Positions 34,944 to 44,410 of a stretch of DNA of 64,000 bases are shown here, piece by piece (the stretch's first letter is position 1; each line of letters starts with the position of its first letter). This stretch comes from Azospirillum brasilense (GTDB taxonomy: Bacteria; Pseudomonadota; Alphaproteobacteria; Azospirillales; Azospirillaceae). The stretch is taken from contig NZ_VITI01000004.1 of the NCBI RefSeq assembly GCF_007827795.1, positions 62,001 to 126,000 on the forward strand, in the 5' to 3' direction. The position numbers were made by a program, and so were the translations under genes. The notes under the pieces are model-generated. The model ran no database searches. It saw only the letters and a list, made by a program, of their open reading frames with translations, and was not told the origin of the DNA.

Positions 34944-35124
34944 GAAAGGCTCCCTCGCCAATGTTGCATGACGGAACGCTAACCACGCAACAATCCGCGG
35001 CCCAGGCTGAATGTTGAGTATTCCACTCAGCTTTTCGGCTTAACCGGCATGGCTTTCGCGGAAACGCAGGATCGGCTATGGTTCCGGCCCTTTTCAATTG
35101 GCGAACGCCACTGGAGTGAGACCG

Positions 35125-36405
35125 ATGTCCGCCCTGCTTGAGACCACCGACGCCTTGCACGATCAGATGCTCGCCCTCGGTCGCGCCGCCCGCGCCGCCG
35201 CGGCGGAGCTGGCGACCGTGCCAAGCCCGTCGAAGGATCAGGCCTTGCGGGCGGCGGGCGCCGCGATCCGCGCCCGCAAGGCAGAGATCCAGGCGGCCAA
35301 CGACGCGGATGTCGCCGCCGCCCGTGAGCGCGGCCTCGCCGGTCCCATGATCGAACGTCTCGCCCTCAACGACGCCCGCATCGAGGCGATGGCCAAGGGG
35401 CTGGAGGACATCGCCGACTTCCCCGACCCCATCGGCGGCGTCATCGCCGAATGGACCCGCCCCAACGGGCTGGCCATCCAGCGCGTGCGCGTGCCGCTGG
35501 GGGTGATCGGCATCATCTACGAGAGCCGCCCCAACGTGACCGCCGACGCCGGCGGCCTCTGCCTGAAGTCGGGCAACGCGGCGATCCTGCGCGGCGGCTC
35601 GGAGAGCATCCGCTCGTCCAGCGCCATCGCCGCCTGTCTGGCCGACGGGCTGCGCGCCGCCGGTCTGCCGGAGGCGGCGATCCAGCTCGTTCCGACCACG
35701 GACCGGGCGGCTGTCGGCCACATGCTGACCATGCGCGACTTCATCGACGTGATCGTCCCGCGTGGCGGCAAGTCGCTGATCCAGCGCATCGCCGAGGAGA
35801 GCCGCATCCCGGTCATCAAGCATCTGGACGGCAACAACACCGTCTATGTCGATGCCGGCGCCGACCCGGAGAAGGCGCGCAAGGTGGTGATGAACGCCAA
35901 GATGCGCCGCACCTCGATCTGCGGCGCCGCCGAGACGCTGCTGGTCGACCGCCGGATCGCCGACGCCGTCCTGCCGGTTCTGGTGAAGGACCTGCTGGAC
36001 GCCGGCTGCGCCGTCCGTGGCGACGCCGCCGCCCAGGCCGCCGACCCGCGCGTGACGGCGGTGACGGCGGAGGACTGGGACACCGAGTATCTCGACGCCA
36101 TCATCGCCTGCGGCGTGGTGGACGGGGTGGACGGGGCGATCGACCACATCAACCGCCACGGTTCCCACCACACCGACGCCATCGTGACCGAGGACCCGGC
36201 GGCGGCGGAGCGCTTCCTGCAGCGCATCGACAGCGGCATCGTGCTGTGGAACGCCAGCACCCAGTTCGCCGACGGCGGCGAGTTCGGCATGGGGGCGGAG
36301 ATCGGCATCTCCACCGACAAGTTCCACGCCCGCGGCCCGGTCGGTGCGGAGCAGCTGACCAGCTACAAGTATGTCGTGCGCGGCGATGGCCAGACGCGGC
36401 CGTAA
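35125..36405 (+). CDS. proA: Gamma-glutamyl phosphate reductase
   Basis: Reduces glutamyl-5-phosphate to the semialdehyde with NADPH in proline synthesis. 426 residues, ALDH-like fold. The catalytic Cys is in [15 protein letters not shown] near 270, with [14 protein letters not shown] near 131 and the C-terminal [22 protein letters not shown] 35125 follows GGAGTGAG. Together with proB (31.3 kb) it supplies proline. It heads the nadD-rsfS-rlmH genes, separated by a palindromic element. Confidence 0.97.
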   Translation: MSALLETTDALHDQMLALGRAARAAAAELATVPSPSKDQALRAAGAAIRARKAEIQAANDADVAAARERGLAGPMIERLALNDARIEAMAKGLEDIADFPDPIGGVIAEWTRPNGLAIQRVRVPLGVIGIIYESRPNVTADAGGLCLKSGNAAILRGGSESIRSSSAIAACLADGLRAAGLPEAAIQLVPTTDRAAVGHMLTMRDFIDVIVPRGGKSLIQRIAEESRIPVIKHLDGNNTVYVDAGADPEKARKVVMNAKMRRTSICGAAETLLVDRRIADAVLPVLVKDLLDAGCAVRGDAAAQAADPRVTAVTAEDWDTEYLDAIIACGVVDGVDGAIDHINRHGSHHTDAIVTEDPAAAERFLQRIDSGIVLWNASTQFADGGEFGMGAEIGISTDKFHARGPVGAEQLTSYKYVVRGDGQTRP

Positions 36406-36420
36406 CACGTCCATCCACGA

Positions 36421-36503
36421 GCCCCCCTCCCAACCTCCCCCCGCTCCGCAGGGGGAGGAGTTAGTCCCCTCCCCTGCGAAGCGGGGGAGGGTCAGGGAGG
36501 GGG
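36421..36503. repeat. GC-rich palindromic element (copy B) between proA and nadD
   Basis: Two nested hairpins: CCTCCCCC/GGGGGAGG, then CCCTCCCCTGC-GAA-GCGGGGGAGGG with one mismatch, and CCCCCTCCC at the left against GGGAGGGGG at the right. The right arm doubles as the nadD ribosome site. Confidence 0.65.
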
Positions 36504-36508
36504 CAAGC

Positions 36509-37126
36509 ATGGCGACACCCCCCCACCGCTACGCCGGCCCGCTCCACGCCGGCCTGCGCGTCGGGCTGCTCGGCGGGTCCTTCAACCCGGCCCACGCCGG
36601 GCACCGGCACATCAGCCTGTACGCGCTGAAGGCGCTGGGCCTCGATCAGGTGTGGTGGCTGGTCAGCCCGCAGAACCCGCTGAAGCCGGTGCGGGGCATG
36701 GCGCCGCTCGCCGAGCGGTTGGAGGAGGCCCGGCGCACCGCCCGCCATCCGGCCATCCGCATCACCGCGATCGAGCGTGAGCTTGGCACCCGCTACACCG
36801 CCGACACGCTGGCCCAGCTGAAGCGCCGCTTCCCCAGAACGCGCTTCGTCTGGCTGATGGGGGCGGACAATCTTCGGCAAATCCCCCGCTGGCGGCATTG
36901 GACACGCATCTTCCGGCTGGTGCCGGTTGCAGTTCTCGCCCGACCAACTTATTCTATAGGGGCGCTTGGTGGCATAGCCGCTCAGCGCTATGCCCGTCGC
37001 CGGGTGAGCATGCACAAGGCCAAGGGGTTGGCCGGTTCCAAAACACCGGCCTGGATTTTCCTCCGCAACCCGCTGCATCCGGCTTCGGCGACGGCGATCC
37101 GCCGGGCACGCGCCAGCGGGTCGTGA
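36509..37126 (+). CDS. nadD: Nicotinate-nucleotide adenylyltransferase
   Basis: Joins nicotinate mononucleotide and ATP to form deamido-NAD, the substrate of NadE. 205 residues. GGSFNPAHAGHRHIS at 22-36 holds the (T/H)xGH nucleotidyl-transfer motif, with ISxxx(T/S)-type changes at the end (NPLHPASATAIRRARA). GADNLRQIPRWRHW is family specific. ATG 36509 sits right after the palindromic element, whose GGGAGGGGG serves as ribosome site. Its stop overlaps the rsfS start as GTGA. Confidence 0.95.
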   Translation: MATPPHRYAGPLHAGLRVGLLGGSFNPAHAGHRHISLYALKALGLDQVWWLVSPQNPLKPVRGMAPLAERLEEARRTARHPAIRITAIERELGTRYTADTLAQLKRRFPRTRFVWLMGADNLRQIPRWRHWTRIFRLVPVAVLARPTYSIGALGGIAAQRYARRRVSMHKAKGLAGSKTPAWIFLRNPLHPASATAIRRARASGS

Positions 37127-37563
37127 CCCTGTATCGCGAGGTAGGTACCATCAACACGTTCATCGAACCGGCCGCGCCCGTTGTGCGGCCCGCGCCCGTT
37201 CCCGTTCCCCAGCCGGACGAACTGAAGGCGCTCGTCGAGCAGTCCCTGGACGACGATCAGGCCGAAGACGTCGTCGTCATCGACCTTGCCGGCAAGACCA
37301 GCATCGCCGACTACATGATCGTGGCGTCGGGCCGCAACACCCGGCACATCGCCGCCATGGCCGTGAAGCTGGCCGACCGCATGAAGCAGGCCGGCCTGCG
37401 CGGCGTCGAGACCGAGGGCCTGAACCAGTGCGACTGGGTTCTGGTCGACGCCGGGGACGTCATCATCCACCTGTTCCGCCCGGAAGTCCGGACCTTCTAC
37501 AACATCGAGAAGATGTGGGGTCTGGAGACGCCGCGGCCCTCCGCCGAGCGCATGAGCGCCTGA
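37123..37563 (+). CDS. rsfS: Ribosome silencing factor
   Basis: Binds L14 on the 50S subunit and blocks subunit joining when nutrients fail. 146 residues from GTG 37123, coupled to nadD. The conserved core runs from DDDQAEDVVVIDLAGKTSIADYMIVASGRN through WVLVDAGDVIIHLF to the FYNIEKMW end. About 30 N-terminal residues rich in Pro/Val are an extension. nadD-rsfS-rlmH is a conserved order. Confidence 0.96.
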   Translation: MTLYREVGTINTFIEPAAPVVRPAPVPVPQPDELKALVEQSLDDDQAEDVVVIDLAGKTSIADYMIVASGRNTRHIAAMAVKLADRMKQAGLRGVETEGLNQCDWVLVDAGDVIIHLFRPEVRTFYNIEKMWGLETPRPSAERMSA

Positions 37564-37604
37564 CGGAGAACGTTCAGGACCGGTGACGAACGGGAGTCGG
37601 ACCG

Positions 37605-38063
37605 ATGCGTCTGTGGCTTGCCGCGGTTGGGCGGTCACGGACCGGTCCGGCCCGCGACCTTTATGACGAGTATGCCGGCCGCCTGTCCTGGCCGCTGACG
37701 CTGCGCGAGGTCGAGGTGAAGAAGCGCCTCGCCTCCGACGAGCTGAAGCGGCAGGAGGCGGATCTGCTTCTGGCGGCCATCCCTGCCGGGGCGATTGTCG
37801 TGGCGTTGGATGAGCGCGGCAAGACCATCACCAGCGAAGCCTTCGCCGCCAAAATCGGCGGCTGGCGGGACCAGGGTGTGGGCGACATCGCCTTTCTCAT
37901 CGGCGGGGCCGACGGCCACGGCGACGCCGTGCGGGCGCGCGCCGATTTTCTTTTGGCCTTGGGCGCCATGACATGGCCGCATATGCTGGTGCGAGGCATG
38001 TTGGCGGAGCAAATCTACCGTGCCCAGCAAATTCTGGCCGGACACCCCTATCACCGTGCATGA
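37605..38063 (+). CDS. rlmH: 23S rRNA (pseudouridine1915-N3)-methyltransferase RlmH
   Basis: SPOUT-fold methyltransferase acting on helix 69 of 23S rRNA. 152 residues, the usual length. LDERGKTITSEAFA (about 66-79), FLIGGADGHG (the SAM-site knot, about 98-107) and the C-terminal EQIYRAQQILAGHPYHR are diagnostic. GGGAG precedes the ATG. Confidence 0.97.
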   Translation: MRLWLAAVGRSRTGPARDLYDEYAGRLSWPLTLREVEVKKRLASDELKRQEADLLLAAIPAGAIVVALDERGKTITSEAFAAKIGGWRDQGVGDIAFLIGGADGHGDAVRARADFLLALGAMTWPHMLVRGMLAEQIYRAQQILAGHPYHRA

Positions 38064-38209
38064 CTCCCATTGCGCGGCTGCGAGGGCGTGCCATTTTCTG
38101 ATCCGGCCCAAGGCGATGCGCGCGTTAAAGGGCATCAGCCATAAGAAACCGCGTCAGACAGTTCGACCGAGACCCGCAACCCGACCGTGACAGGCGTATG
38201 AGGAGCGTG

Positions 38210-39775
38210 ATGACCGAGACCAATCGTCCCCGACCCGTAGTGCTGTGCATCCTGGATGGCTGGGGCTACCGCGAGGAGCGCGAGGACAACGCCATCGCGC
38301 AGGCCAACACGCCCAACTGGGACCGGTTGTGGTCGTCGGAGCCGCGCGCCTTCCTGGAGGCCAGCGAGGAGGAGGTCGGGCTGCCCAAGGGCCAGATGGG
38401 CAACTCCGAGGTCGGTCACATGAATCTGGGCGCCGGCCGCGTCGTCCGCCAGGATCTGGTGATGATCGACCACGCCATCGTCGAGGGCGAGTTGGAGCGC
38501 AACGCCGCGCTGACCGGCCTCGCCAAGACGCTGCTGGCCTCGGGCGGGCGCTGCCACATCCTGGGCCTGCTGTCGCCGGGCGGCGTCCATTCGCACCAGG
38601 ACCACATCGCCGCGCTGGCCGGCGTGCTGGCCCATGAGGGCGTCCCGGTCGAGATCCACGCCTTCACCGACGGCCGCGACGTGCCGCCGCAGAGCGCCAA
38701 GGACCAGATGGCCGAGTTCATGGCCGACGTCCACGCCCTGCCCGGCGTCAATGTCGCCACGGTCAGCGGGCGCTACTACGCCATGGACCGCGACAAGCGC
38801 TGGGACCGCGTCGCCAAGGCCTACGCCACCTTGGTGAGCGCCCAGGGCGAGACCGCCGCCGATCCGATCCAGGCCATCGAGCAGAGCTACGCCGCCGGCA
38901 CCCACGACGAGTTCATCCTGCCGACCGTCATCGACGGCTACACCGGCATGAAGGACGGCGACGCCATCCTGATGGCGAACTTCCGCGCCGACCGCGCCCG
39001 CGAGATCCTGGCCGCCTTCGTCGACCCGGCCTTCGACGGGTTCGAGCGCGCCTCGGTCCCGAAGCTGGCCGCCGCGGTCGGCATGGTCGAATATTCGTCG
39101 ACGCTCGCCAAGCTGATGACGACCATCTTTCCGCCGAAATCCCTGACCAAGGTGCTGGGCGAAGTGGTCAGCGAGGCCGGATTGACCCAGTTGCGCATCG
39201 CCGAGACGGAAAAGTACCCGCACGTCACCTTCTTCTTCAACGGTGGCGAGGAGCGTGTGTATCCGGGCGAGGACCGCATCCTGGTGCCGTCGCCGAAGGT
39301 TGCGACCTACGATCTCCAGCCGGAGATGTCCGCCGCCGAGGTGACCGACAAGGTCGTCGCCGCCGTGGACAGCGGGAAGTACGATCTGGTGGTCATCAAC
39401 TACGCCAACCCCGACATGGTCGGCCACAGCGGCATCCTGTCCGCCGCCATCAAGGCGGTGGAGGCGGTGGACGCCAGCCTGGGCCGGCTGGAGGCCGCCG
39501 TGCGCGCCCAGGGCGGGGTGATGCTGGTCACCGCCGACCACGGCAACTGCGAGCTGATGAAGGACCCGCAGACCAACGGGCCGCACACCGCCCACACGCT
39601 GGACAAGGTGCCGCTGGTGCTGGTGAACGGCCCCGCCGGGGTGTCCGCGATCCGCAGTGGGCGTCTGGCCGACATCGCCCCGACGCTGCTCGACCTGATG
39701 AAGCTGCCGCAGCCGGCGGAAATGACGGGCAAGAGCCTGATCGACCGCGCCGCCGCGCAGGCCGCCGCGGAATAA
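38210..39775 (+). CDS. gpmI: 2,3-bisphosphoglycerate-independent phosphoglycerate mutase
   Basis: Interconverts 3- and 2-phosphoglycerate in glycolysis/gluconeogenesis; Mn-dependent, alkaline-phosphatase fold. 521 residues. Metal Asp in ILDGWGYRE at about 16; phospho-serine Ser66 in MGNSEVGHMNLGAGR; HSHQDH near 127; the C-terminal metal site TADHGNCE. ATG 38210 was preferred because AGGAG lies at 38201-38205; an ATG at 38198 is also in frame. Confidence 0.95.
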   Translation: MTETNRPRPVVLCILDGWGYREEREDNAIAQANTPNWDRLWSSEPRAFLEASEEEVGLPKGQMGNSEVGHMNLGAGRVVRQDLVMIDHAIVEGELERNAALTGLAKTLLASGGRCHILGLLSPGGVHSHQDHIAALAGVLAHEGVPVEIHAFTDGRDVPPQSAKDQMAEFMADVHALPGVNVATVSGRYYAMDRDKRWDRVAKAYATLVSAQGETAADPIQAIEQSYAAGTHDEFILPTVIDGYTGMKDGDAILMANFRADRAREILAAFVDPAFDGFERASVPKLAAAVGMVEYSSTLAKLMTTIFPPKSLTKVLGEVVSEAGLTQLRIAETEKYPHVTFFFNGGEERVYPGEDRILVPSPKVATYDLQPEMSAAEVTDKVVAAVDSGKYDLVVINYANPDMVGHSGILSAAIKAVEAVDASLGRLEAAVRAQGGVMLVTADHGNCELMKDPQTNGPHTAHTLDKVPLVLVNGPAGVSAIRSGRLADIAPTLLDLMKLPQPAEMTGKSLIDRAAAQAAAE

Positions 39776-39788
39776 GGCGGAACAGGGC

Positions 39789-41198
39789 ATGGGCGCAGGG
39801 CGCGATCATCCGGCGGGTGTTGCTCTGCTCCCCCTCCCCGTCTCCCGTCCGCAAGGCGCGGGGGGGAGACGGGCGTTTGCCTGGCGGCCGGCCCTGCTGA
39901 CCGCCACCCTTCTCGCCATCTCCGCCACCGCCGCGGCGCAGACCGAGTCCCCCGGCCAGACGCTGAAGCGGGTGGAGCAGGACCTCCAGTCCGACAAGGC
40001 CCTGCAACGGCAGCTCGACCGCCAGTCCCAGACGCTCCAGAAGGAGCTGGACGAGCTGCGCGAGCGGCTGGTCGGTCTGGCCGACCAGGAACGGGCGCAG
40101 GAGGACGAACTCGCCCATCTCGAAGAGTCCCTGACCGCGCTGGAGACGCAGGAGCGCAACCAGGCCGAGAAGCTGGAGAGCGAGCGGCAGCAGATCGCCG
40201 CCCTGCTCGCCGCCCTGCAACGGGTCGCCCGCATCCCCCCGGAAGCGGCGCTGGCCCGCCCGGACGGGCCGGTGGACACGCTGCGCTCCGCCCTGCTGCT
40301 GCGCGACACCGTGCCCGCCCTGCGAGCCCGCGCCGACGCGCTGGCCCAGGCGCTGACCCGGCTGGCCGAGACGCGCGAGACGCTGCAGGCGCAGCGCAGC
40401 CGCACCTACGCCGCCCGCCTCACCCTGATCGACCGCCAGAAGGAGATCGGCCAGCTCGTCGCCCGGCGCGAGGATCTGTCGCGCCAGACCGAGGAGGAGC
40501 GCCAGCAGGTCGCGCAGCGCACCGCCCGGCTGAGCGGTCAGGCTGCCGACCTGCGCCAGCTGATGGAGCGCATCGAGGCCGAGCGCCGCGCCGCGGCGGC
40601 AGCGGCGGCCAAGCGCGAGGCAGAACGGCTGGAAGCGGCGCGCCGGGACGCCGAACGCCGGCTCGCCGAGCAAAAGGCCGCGGAACAGAAGCAAGCCGAG
40701 CAGAAGCTGGCGGACCAGAAAGCGGCGGAGCAAAGGCAGGCCGAAGAGAAACTCGCGGAGCAGCGGGCCAGGGCCGAGGCGGAAACCGCCCGCGCCGCGC
40801 CCAGCGCGCCCGCCGGGGAGCGCCTGCCGGTGGGCGGCCGGGTGACCGTCCGCTACGGCGAGGCCGACCGCTACGGCGCGACCAGCCGGGGCGTCACCAT
40901 CCAGGCCCGCGCCGGCTCGACGGTGGTGTCTCCGCAGGCCGGAACGATCGTCTTCGCCGGGCCGTTCCGCGGCTATGGCCAAATCTTGATCGTGGAACAC
41001 AGCCACGGATATCATAGTCTCATCGCTGGATTTGGCCGCATCGACACGGCCGTCGGACGGCGCGTGGCCACGGGGGAACCCATCGGCCTGATGCCCGCCG
41101 ACGGGTCACCCGATCTTTACTTCGAGCTACGACGTCACGGACAGCCGATCAATCCACAGCGCGGTTTCGGCGCCCCGGAGGGGAAAGGACAAGGGTAG
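39789..41198 (+). CDS. envC: Murein hydrolase activator EnvC family protein
   Basis: 469 residues, periplasmic. A signal region is at about 32-51 (RPALLTATLLAISATAAAQ). A long coiled coil rich in Gln/Glu/Arg/Ala covers 60-320, with repeated AEQK units near 300. A C-terminal LytM (M23) domain covers about 345-465. The metal-binding HxxxD of active M23 enzymes is missing (RGVTIQA stands there), as in EnvC, which activates AmiA/AmiB amidases at division. The stop abuts ctpA with no gap. The first 30 residues are encoded by a GC-rich hairpin, and no later ATG/GTG/TTG precedes the signal peptide. Confidence 0.88.
   Translation: MGAGRDHPAGVALLPLPVSRPQGAGGRRAFAWRPALLTATLLAISATAAAQTESPGQTLKRVEQDLQSDKALQRQLDRQSQTLQKELDELRERLVGLADQERAQEDELAHLEESLTALETQERNQAEKLESERQQIAALLAALQRVARIPPEAALARPDGPVDTLRSALLLRDTVPALRARADALAQALTRLAETRETLQAQRSRTYAARLTLIDRQKEIGQLVARREDLSRQTEEERQQVAQRTARLSGQAADLRQLMERIEAERRAAAAAAAKREAERLEAARRDAERRLAEQKAAEQKQAEQKLADQKAAEQRQAEEKLAEQRARAEAETARAAPSAPAGERLPVGGRVTVRYGEADRYGATSRGVTIQARAGSTVVSPQAGTIVFAGPFRGYGQILIVEHSHGYHSLIAGFGRIDTAVGRRVATGEPIGLMPADGSPDLYFELRRHGQPINPQRGFGAPEGKGQG
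39837..39873. repeat. Hairpin inside the envC leader codons
   Basis: CCCGTCTCCC (39837-39846) pairs perfectly with GGGAGACGGG (39864-39873), loop 17. It resembles the intergenic palindromes but lies within the coding frame. Confidence 0.6.
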
Positions 41199-42623
41199 AT
41201 GAGGATAGTCAAGCGTGCCGCCACCGCCGCGGCCCTGGTGTTTCTGGGGGCCGGCGTCGCCACCGTCACCGCGCAGGTGAACAGCACCGGCAACAGTTCC
41301 GAGACCTACCGCCAGCTCAACCTGTTCGGCGACGTGTTCGAGCGCGTGCGCGCCGAATATGTCGAGTCGACGACGGACGAGCAGCTCATCGAATCCGCCA
41401 TCAACGGAATGCTCACCTCGCTCGACCCGCATTCCAGTTATCTGAACCGCAAGAGCTTCCAGGACATGCAGGTTCAGACCCGCGGCGAGTTCGGCGGGCT
41501 GGGCATCGAGGTGACGATGGAGAACGGCCTGATCAAGGTCGTGTCCCCCATCGACGAGACGCCGGCCTTCCGCGCCGGGCTGCAGCCGGGCGACCTGATC
41601 ATCCAGCTCAACGGCGAGGCGGTGATGGGCCTGTCGCTGAACGAGGCGGTGGAGAAGATGCGCGGCCCGGTGGGCAGCGACATCAAGGTCACCGTGCGCC
41701 GCGGCGAGGCCGGAGAGCCGTTCGAGGTCACGCTGACCCGCGCCGTCATCAAGGTGCAGTCGGTCCGCTACCGCACCGAGGGCGACATCGGCTACGTCCG
41801 CGTCACCAGCTTCAACGAGCAGACGCAGCAGGGGCTGGAGAAGGCCATCGCCTCGATCCAGCAGCAGCTGGGCGACAAGCTGAAGGGCTACGTCCTCGAT
41901 TTGCGCAACAACCCCGGCGGCCTGCTCGACCAGGCGGTCTCCGTTTCCGACACCTTCCTGGAGAAGGGGGAGATCGTCTCCACCCGTGGCCGCAAGGCGG
42001 AGGAAGGCACGCGCTACAACGCCAAGCCCGGCGACCTCGCCAAGGGCCTGCCGGTCGTGGTGCTGATCAACGGCGGCTCGGCCTCGGCGTCGGAGATCGT
42101 CGCCGGTGCGCTTCAGGACCACAAGCGGGCGCTCGTCCTCGGCACCCAGTCCTTCGGCAAGGGCTCGGTCCAGACGATCATCCCGCTGCCCGGCCACGGC
42201 GCCATGCGCCTGACCACGGCGCGCTACTACACCCCATCGGGCAAGTCGATCCAGGCGCTGGGCATCGCCCCGGACATCGAGGTGCATCCGGCCCGCGTCG
42301 AGGAAACCGACCAAGGGCTGATCCGCCGCCGCGAGAGCGACCTGCGCGGCGCGCTGCGCAACCCGGACGCCCCGCGCCCGGCCACCACCCAGCCGGCGCC
42401 GGCGCCGGGCGCCAGCAACGCTCCGGCTCCGGGCGCTGCCCCTGGGGCGACGCCGGGTGCGGCCCCTGGGGCGGCTCCGGCGCCCGCCAACGGCAACGCG
42501 CCGGCGGCGCCGTCCGCGGAGAATGGCGAGGGCGCGCCCAACCAGCCGCCCTTCGACTACCAGTTGGCCCGCGCGCTCGACCTGCTGCGGGGCGTCGCCC
42601 TGTTCCAGGCCCGCGCGCACTAA
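41199..42623 (+). CDS. ctpA: Carboxy-terminal processing peptidase (S41)
   Basis: 474 residues, exported (signal sequence to about residue 26). A PDZ domain (GLGIEVTMENGLIKVVSP) is at about 95-180. The S41 protease core has Ser in NGGSASASEIVAGALQD near 295 and Lys in TQSFGKGSVQ near 320, the Ser-Lys dyad. A 75-residue Pro/Ala/Gly-rich tail follows 390. CtpA-type proteases trim periplasmic proteins, and cell-wall enzymes in several bacteria. It directly follows envC, pointing to cell-wall remodelling. Confidence 0.95.
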   Translation: MRIVKRAATAAALVFLGAGVATVTAQVNSTGNSSETYRQLNLFGDVFERVRAEYVESTTDEQLIESAINGMLTSLDPHSSYLNRKSFQDMQVQTRGEFGGLGIEVTMENGLIKVVSPIDETPAFRAGLQPGDLIIQLNGEAVMGLSLNEAVEKMRGPVGSDIKVTVRRGEAGEPFEVTLTRAVIKVQSVRYRTEGDIGYVRVTSFNEQTQQGLEKAIASIQQQLGDKLKGYVLDLRNNPGGLLDQAVSVSDTFLEKGEIVSTRGRKAEEGTRYNAKPGDLAKGLPVVVLINGGSASASEIVAGALQDHKRALVLGTQSFGKGSVQTIIPLPGHGAMRLTTARYYTPSGKSIQALGIAPDIEVHPARVEETDQGLIRRRESDLRGALRNPDAPRPATTQPAPAPGASNAPAPGAAPGATPGAAPGAAPAPANGNAPAAPSAENGEGAPNQPPFDYQLARALDLLRGVALFQARAH

Positions 42624-42639
42624 GGGGAGTGACGGGTCC

Positions 42640-43887
42640 GTGAACGCTGCCGCCCTGCTGGGCCGCCTGAAGCCCGCGAAACGGGAACGTTCCGGACCCG
42701 GCCTGCTGGCCCGCCTCCGGCGCCGGAAGGCCGGCGGCGACCTGGACGACGCTCCGCGCGCGCACAAGGAGCGTCGCCCTCTGTCGCCCCTCGCCAAGAG
42801 GCTGCTCGGCGCTTACGCCGTGCTGGCCCTCGGGCTGGGCGGGCTGGCCGGCTGGCTGGCGATGAACGGGGAGCACACCACCGAGGCGTGGCAGGCCGCG
42901 ATTCCCAGCGTCGAGGTGCCGGTGAAGGGCGCGCAGCCCCCGGCACCGCCGGCAGCACCGCCCGCCGCGGCTGCGGCCGTTCCCGTCCAGCCGGCTCCTC
43001 CGGCTGCCGCCCCGGCGATGGTTCCGCCACCCGCCGCCGCGGCTCCCCCGCCGCCGCTCGCCGTGCCCGTGAACGAGCCGGTCACCCTCACACCGGCGCC
43101 GGTCCCCGGCCTGGTCGAGGATTCGCGCAACGGCCCGCTGCCGCGCATCGCCGAGGATGGCCGCAAGCCCTGGCAGGTCTACGCCCGGCCCTTCCCCGCC
43201 GCCGACCGGCGCCCGCGCATCGCCATCGTGCTGGCCGAGATGGGCATCTCCGGCGTGACCACCGGCAACGCCCTGCAGAAGCTGCCGCCGACCATCACGC
43301 TGGCCTTCGTCCCCTACGCCGAGCGGCTGGACAACTGGGTCGAGCGCGCCCGCGGCAAGGGACACGAGGTGATGCTCTCCGTCCCCATGGAGCCGCAGGA
43401 CTATCCACGCAACGACCCCGGCCCCAACGCCCTTCTCACCATGCTGCCCCCCGAGCGCAACATGGAGCGGCTGGAATGGTCGCTGGGCAAGGCGGTCGGC
43501 TATGTCGGCATCACCAGCACCACGGGCAGCAAATTCACCGCCAACCCCGACGCGGTGAACCCGGTCGTCGCGGCGATGAAGGCGCGCGGCCTGATGGTGC
43601 TGGACGCCCGCGCCAACCCGCGCAGCGTCGCCGGCACCCTGGCGGGACAGGCCGGCGTGCCGCGGGCCTTCGCCGACCGGGTGATCGACCGCGACCTGTC
43701 GCGCGGCGCCATCGACGACCAGCTCGCCGAGCTGGAGGCTATCGCCAAGGCCAACGGCGCCGCGGTGGGCATCGGCGCGCCCTACCCCAGCACCATCGAA
43801 CGGATCAACCTGTGGCTCACCGGGCTGGCCGACCGTGGCATCGCCATCGTGCCGGTCTCCGCCGTGGCCAACATGCAGAAGCAATAA
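42640..43887 (+). CDS. Divergent polysaccharide deacetylase family protein (YibQ-like)
   Basis: 415 residues from GTG 42640. A basic cytoplasmic start, one membrane helix at about 50-70 (AYAVLALGLGGLAGWLA), a Pro/Ala linker to about 165, then a NodB-like barrel: RIAIVLAEMGISGVTTGNAL, ITLAFVPYA, GHEVMLSVPMEP, and the C-terminal IGAPYPSTIERI. This is the divergent deacetylase family (DUF610) often encoded beside envC and ctpA. Function is unproven; the context suggests a cell-wall role. No good ribosome site lies at the expected distance, so the start is less sure. Confidence 0.85.
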   Translation: MNAAALLGRLKPAKRERSGPGLLARLRRRKAGGDLDDAPRAHKERRPLSPLAKRLLGAYAVLALGLGGLAGWLAMNGEHTTEAWQAAIPSVEVPVKGAQPPAPPAAPPAAAAAVPVQPAPPAAAPAMVPPPAAAAPPPPLAVPVNEPVTLTPAPVPGLVEDSRNGPLPRIAEDGRKPWQVYARPFPAADRRPRIAIVLAEMGISGVTTGNALQKLPPTITLAFVPYAERLDNWVERARGKGHEVMLSVPMEPQDYPRNDPGPNALLTMLPPERNMERLEWSLGKAVGYVGITSTTGSKFTANPDAVNPVVAAMKARGLMVLDARANPRSVAGTLAGQAGVPRAFADRVIDRDLSRGAIDDQLAELEAIAKANGAAVGIGAPYPSTIERINLWLTGLADRGIAIVPVSAVANMQKQ

Positions 43888-43892
43888 GGCGC

Positions 43893-44390
43893 ATGAGCAA
43901 GAAGCCCATCGACCGCGAGTCCCTCCCCTACCGCCCCTGCGTCGGGGTGATGCTGCTGAACGACCGCGGGCAGGTCTTCGTGGCCCGGCGCTGCGACAGC
44001 AAGGACGCTTGGCAGATGCCCCAGGGCGGCATCGACGAGGGAGAGAGCGCCCACGAGGCCGCCCTGCGCGAACTGAAGGAGGAGATCGGCACCGACAAGG
44101 CCGAGATCCTCGGCGAGACAGCGGAAAAGCTGCGTTACGATCTGCCCGACCATCTGCTGGGCAAGGTCTGGAAGGGCCGCTGGCGCGGGCAGGAGCAGGT
44201 CTGGCTGGCCGCCCGCTTCACCGGTGAGGATGCCGACATCGACCTCGCCACCGAGCATCCGGAGTTCGACGCCTGGAAATGGGTCGATGCGGACGACCTG
44301 CCGGGCCTGATCGTGCCCTTCAAGCGCCCGGTCTATGAATCGGTGCTGGCGGAATTCGCCCTGGTGATCGCGGCGCTGCGGCGGGGCTGA
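43893..44390 (+). CDS. rppH: RNA pyrophosphohydrolase
   Basis: 165 residues. Removes pyrophosphate from the 5' end of mRNA and starts decay; also a dinucleoside polyphosphatase. The Nudix box is at 45-66: G45-x5-E51-x7-R59-E60-L61-x-E63-E64-x-G66. YRPCVGVMLLN at the start and WKWVDADDLPGLIVPFKRPVY at the end are typical. Six bases after the preceding stop, so part of the same unit. A hairpin overlaps the stop codon. Confidence 0.95.
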   Translation: MSKKPIDRESLPYRPCVGVMLLNDRGQVFVARRCDSKDAWQMPQGGIDEGESAHEAALRELKEEIGTDKAEILGETAEKLRYDLPDHLLGKVWKGRWRGQEQVWLAARFTGEDADIDLATEHPEFDAWKWVDADDLPGLIVPFKRPVYESVLAEFALVIAALRRG

Positions 44391-44399
44391 CCCCGCCGC
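44378..44399. terminator. Hairpin overlapping the rppH stop codon
   Basis: GCGGCGGGG (44378-44386), loop CTGA containing the stop codon TGA, CCCCGCCGC (44391-44399). It lies between convergent genes; T-run absent. Confidence 0.55.
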
Positions 44400-44410
44400 G
44401 CCCTTCCTGT

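Noticed and set aside
40600..40800. Tandem repeat in envC (AEQK-type codons)
   Set aside because: Explained by the coiled-coil Gln/Lys/Glu/Ala heptads of the EnvC family; not a separate DNA repeat.
42360..42500. GC-rich repeats at the ctpA 3' end
   Set aside because: They encode a Pro/Ala/Gly linker tail common in exported proteins of high-GC bacteria.
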